From NCBI GenBank assembly GCA_026388365.1, contig JAPLJW010000231.1, positions 1-16,839 on the forward strand: a stretch of 16,839 bases of DNA, in the 5' to 3' direction. Below, piece by piece: positions 14,891 to 16,839 of this stretch. The notes beneath the pieces were generated by a model. It did no database searches, was not told where the DNA came from, and saw nothing but the letters and a program-made list of their open reading frames with translations. Position numbers and translations under genes: made by a program. This DNA is from Deltaproteobacteria bacterium. Its GTDB lineage: Bacteria > Desulfobacterota > Syntrophia > Syntrophales > UBA5619. Every line of letters begins with the position of its first letter. The stretch's first letter is position 1.

Positions 14891-16839
14891 CCACCGTTCC
14901 GATGCCCCAGTCCCAGATGAGACAGATGAAAGGCGTGATCTTCTTCATCGCCGTGATGGTCCTCTTGATGATCTTTCTCCGAATCATCGGCCTGATCACC
15001 GAGTGGTTCTGGTTCCAGGAGGTGGGTTACCGGACGATCTTTACCGTGACCCTCCTCGCAAAGATCAAGACCGGCGCCCTCTTCGGCGCGGGCTTCTTCA
15101 TCATTTTCTGCGGCAATCTCCTGATCGCGCTTCGCCTGTCGCGGGTGCCCCTCTTCGGCGACCAGGCAGGTGTGGCAGGGTTCCGCATCCCCCTGCAGGA
15201 GATGGGGCCGGGCCTTCTCAAGATCCTGATCCCCATCGGCGCCCTCCTATTCGCCCTTTTCGCCGCCACCAACGGATCCGCCCAGTGGGAAAACCTTCTG
15301 CTCTTCCTGAATCCCTCCCCCTTCGGTGTCTCCGACCCGCTCTTTAAGAGAGATGTCGGCTTCTATGTCTTCCGGTTCCCATTCCTCCTCCACATCTACG
15401 GCTGGCTGAAGTTCGTCCTGCTGGTGACGGCCGCGGCGACCGGGTTCCTCTATCTGATCCGGCGATCTTTTCTGTTCATCCCGCCCCGGATCTGGAAGAT
15501 TGCCCCGGCCGCACGGATTCACCTGGCGCTCCTCGTCGCCCTCTTCTTTTTCTGGGGCGTCTTCGGAACCTGGCTTGACCTCAACGATCTGCTCTTCACG
15601 AAACGGGGGGTGGTCTTCGGCCCGGGCTACACCGACGTGACCACGCAGCTCTGGGTCCTGAAATTCATGATGGGGCTCTACGCCCTCGCCGGGCTATCCG
15701 CGATCTTCTTCGCCGTCCGTCCGGACTGGCGTTTCCCGGCGGTCGCCGTTCTGCTCCTCATCGCCGTGTCCGTCCTGGGCCGGGGGATCTACCCCTCCCT
15801 CATCCAGAAGTTCCAGGTCATTCCCAACGAGATCGTCGCCGAAACCCCCTACATCGAGAAGAACATCCGGTATACGCGCCTCGCCTACGGACTGACCCAG
15901 ATCGAGGAACAGGAGTTTCCGACGGAGGATAATCTGACGGCGAAAGACCTGGAGAAGAACAACCTGACCATAAAAAACATCCGTCTCTGGAACCATGGGC
16001 CTCTCCTGCAGACCTACAGCCAGCTTCAGGAGATGCGAACCTACTACAAGTTCACCGGCGTCGACAACGACCGCTACACGATCAACGGTGAATACCGTCA
16101 GGTGATGCTTTCTCCGCGGGAGATCTCCTATGCGGCGCTGCCGTCCCGCACCTGGGTCAATGAGCATCTCGCCTACACGCACGGCTACGGCGTCGTCCTG
16201 GGACCCGTGAACCGCATCTCCCCCGAGGGGCTCCCGGAATTCTTCATCAAGGACATCCCTCCGGTCTCGACGACGTCCATCAAGGTGACCCGTCCGGAGA
16301 TCTACTTCGGGGAGAACTCCAACGAGTATGTCTTCGTCAAGACCAAAATGCCGGAGTTCGACTACCCGGTCGGCGACAAGAACGTTTACGCCCGCTACGA
16401 AGGAAAGGGCGGGGTTCCTCTCTCCTTCCTGAAGAAGCTGATCTTTGCGGTCCGTTTCGGCTCCATCACCCTGCTGCTGTCCGACGACATCACCTCCGAC
16501 AGCCGGGTGATGTACCATCGCAATGTCCGCGAACGGGTCTCCATGATCGCCCCCTTTGCGCACCTGGATGCGGACCCGTATCTCGTCATCTCGCCGGAGG
16601 GGCGCCTCCTGTGGTTCATCGACGGCTACACGGTCACGGACCGTTTCCCTTATTCTGAGCCGACCCCGCAGATGGGCAACTATATCCGCAACACCTTGAA
16701 GGCGGTGGTCGATGCCTATGACGGAACGGTTCAACTCTACGTCAGCGATCCGACCGATCCCATCATGCAGACCTACAGCCGGATCTTTCCGGGCGTCTTC
16801 AAGCCGATGGGCGAGATGCCGGAGGCGCTCCGGAGCCAC
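14887..16839 (+). CDS. UPF0182 family membrane protein, 5' part (3' end outside window)
   Basis: The frame is open from ATG 14887 to the window end, giving 651 residues of a family that is usually about 900 long. AAGGAG at 14873-14878 sits eight bases before the ATG, which overlaps the stop of the radical SAM gene, so the two are probably one operon. Seven likely membrane helices lie in the first 300 residues (about 15-37, 57-82, 109-128, 167-191, 211-230, 256-277, 283-300), followed by a long soluble part. WFWFQEVGY (40-48) and FGVSDPLFKRDVGFYVFRFP (146-165) match the family's conserved N-terminal segments. COG1615/UPF0182 proteins have no settled function. It is a genuine coding region although it is not closed by a stop inside the window. 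Confidence 0.93.
   Translation, partial: MTTVPMPQSQMRQMKGVIFFIAVMVLLMIFLRIIGLITEWFWFQEVGYRTIFTVTLLAKIKTGALFGAGFFIIFCGNLLIALRLSRVPLFGDQAGVAGFRIPLQEMGPGLLKILIPIGALLFALFAATNGSAQWENLLLFLNPSPFGVSDPLFKRDVGFYVFRFPFLLHIYGWLKFVLLVTAAATGFLYLIRRSFLFIPPRIWKIAPAARIHLALLVALFFFWGVFGTWLDLNDLLFTKRGVVFGPGYTDVTTQLWVLKFMMGLYALAGLSAIFFAVRPDWRFPAVAVLLLIAVSVLGRGIYPSLIQKFQVIPNEIVAETPYIEKNIRYTRLAYGLTQIEEQEFPTEDNLTAKDLEKNNLTIKNIRLWNHGPLLQTYSQLQEMRTYYKFTGVDNDRYTINGEYRQVMLSPREISYAALPSRTWVNEHLAYTHGYGVVLGPVNRISPEGLPEFFIKDIPPVSTTSIKVTRPEIYFGENSNEYVFVKTKMPEFDYPVGDKNVYARYEGKGGVPLSFLKKLIFAVRFGSITLLLSDDITSDSRVMYHRNVRERVSMIAPFAHLDADPYLVISPEGRLLWFIDGYTVTDRFPYSEPTPQMGNYIRNTLKAVVDAYDGTVQLYVSDPTDPIMQTYSRIFPGVFKPMGEMPEALRSH

Noticed and set aside
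15694..16839. Long - strand frame at the window end
   Set aside because: The + strand frame here is a clear UPF0182 protein with membrane helices and family motifs; the - strand frame is its mirror.
1..16839. CRISPR array, tRNA, rRNA, integrase or transposase
   Set aside because: Looked for regularly spaced repeats, tRNA-like cloverleaf ends and recombinase motifs; found none that can be supported.

Overview
The window looks like a chromosomal segment from a GC-rich Gram-negative bacterium, most likely a deltaproteobacterium (Desulfobacterota, perhaps a Syntrophales-like lineage). This rests on the style of FtsA and FtsZ and on the B12-type radical SAM gene and UPF0182 gene that follow; I could not run a taxonomic search, so treat it as moderate. 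All convincing genes lie on the + strand.

Layout. (1) Positions 1-1904 are the end of the division and cell wall cluster: the 3' part of ftsA, then an intact ftsZ. (2) Positions 1905-13159 look like an inserted accessory island of about 11 kb. It opens with a decayed C-terminal fragment of an AlbA_2/Fic-like_C type ATP-binding protein, then a cluster of TGTC dyads and a perfect 39-nt palindrome. Next come six tightly packed genes: abiEi and abiEii (type IV toxin-antitoxin), hsdM, hsdS and hsdR (complete type I restriction-modification), and a YgjP-like zinc metallopeptidase. The island ends with a fragment of a radical SAM gene and an intact Fic AMP-transferase-type gene that has its own promoter and palindromic operator. 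(3) Positions 13160-16839 return to housekeeping-style DNA: a complete radical SAM gene overlapping the start of a UPF0182 membrane protein that runs off the window.

How the genes fit together. The six genes abiEi-abiEii-hsdM-hsdS-hsdR-peptidase are separated by 0, 10, -4, -4 and 4 bases, so they are probably one transcript. HsdM, HsdS and HsdR should form a methylating and restricting complex. AbiEii is a nucleotidyltransferase toxin held by AbiEi, a family known to repress its own operon. If that holds here, AbiEi would also set the level of the restriction system, and the toxin would punish loss of the locus. The Fic gene is a separate unit.

The most interesting points are: the AbiE module fused by tight spacing to a type I RM operon with a peptidase at the end; the Fic promoter whose -10 lies inside a 39-nt palindrome with an extra half-site near the start codon; and a 42-codon diverged copy of the radical SAM gene about 1.5 kb upstream of the intact one, which may be a scar of how the island arrived. 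Nothing here is an unquestionably new system; the novelty lies in the arrangement.
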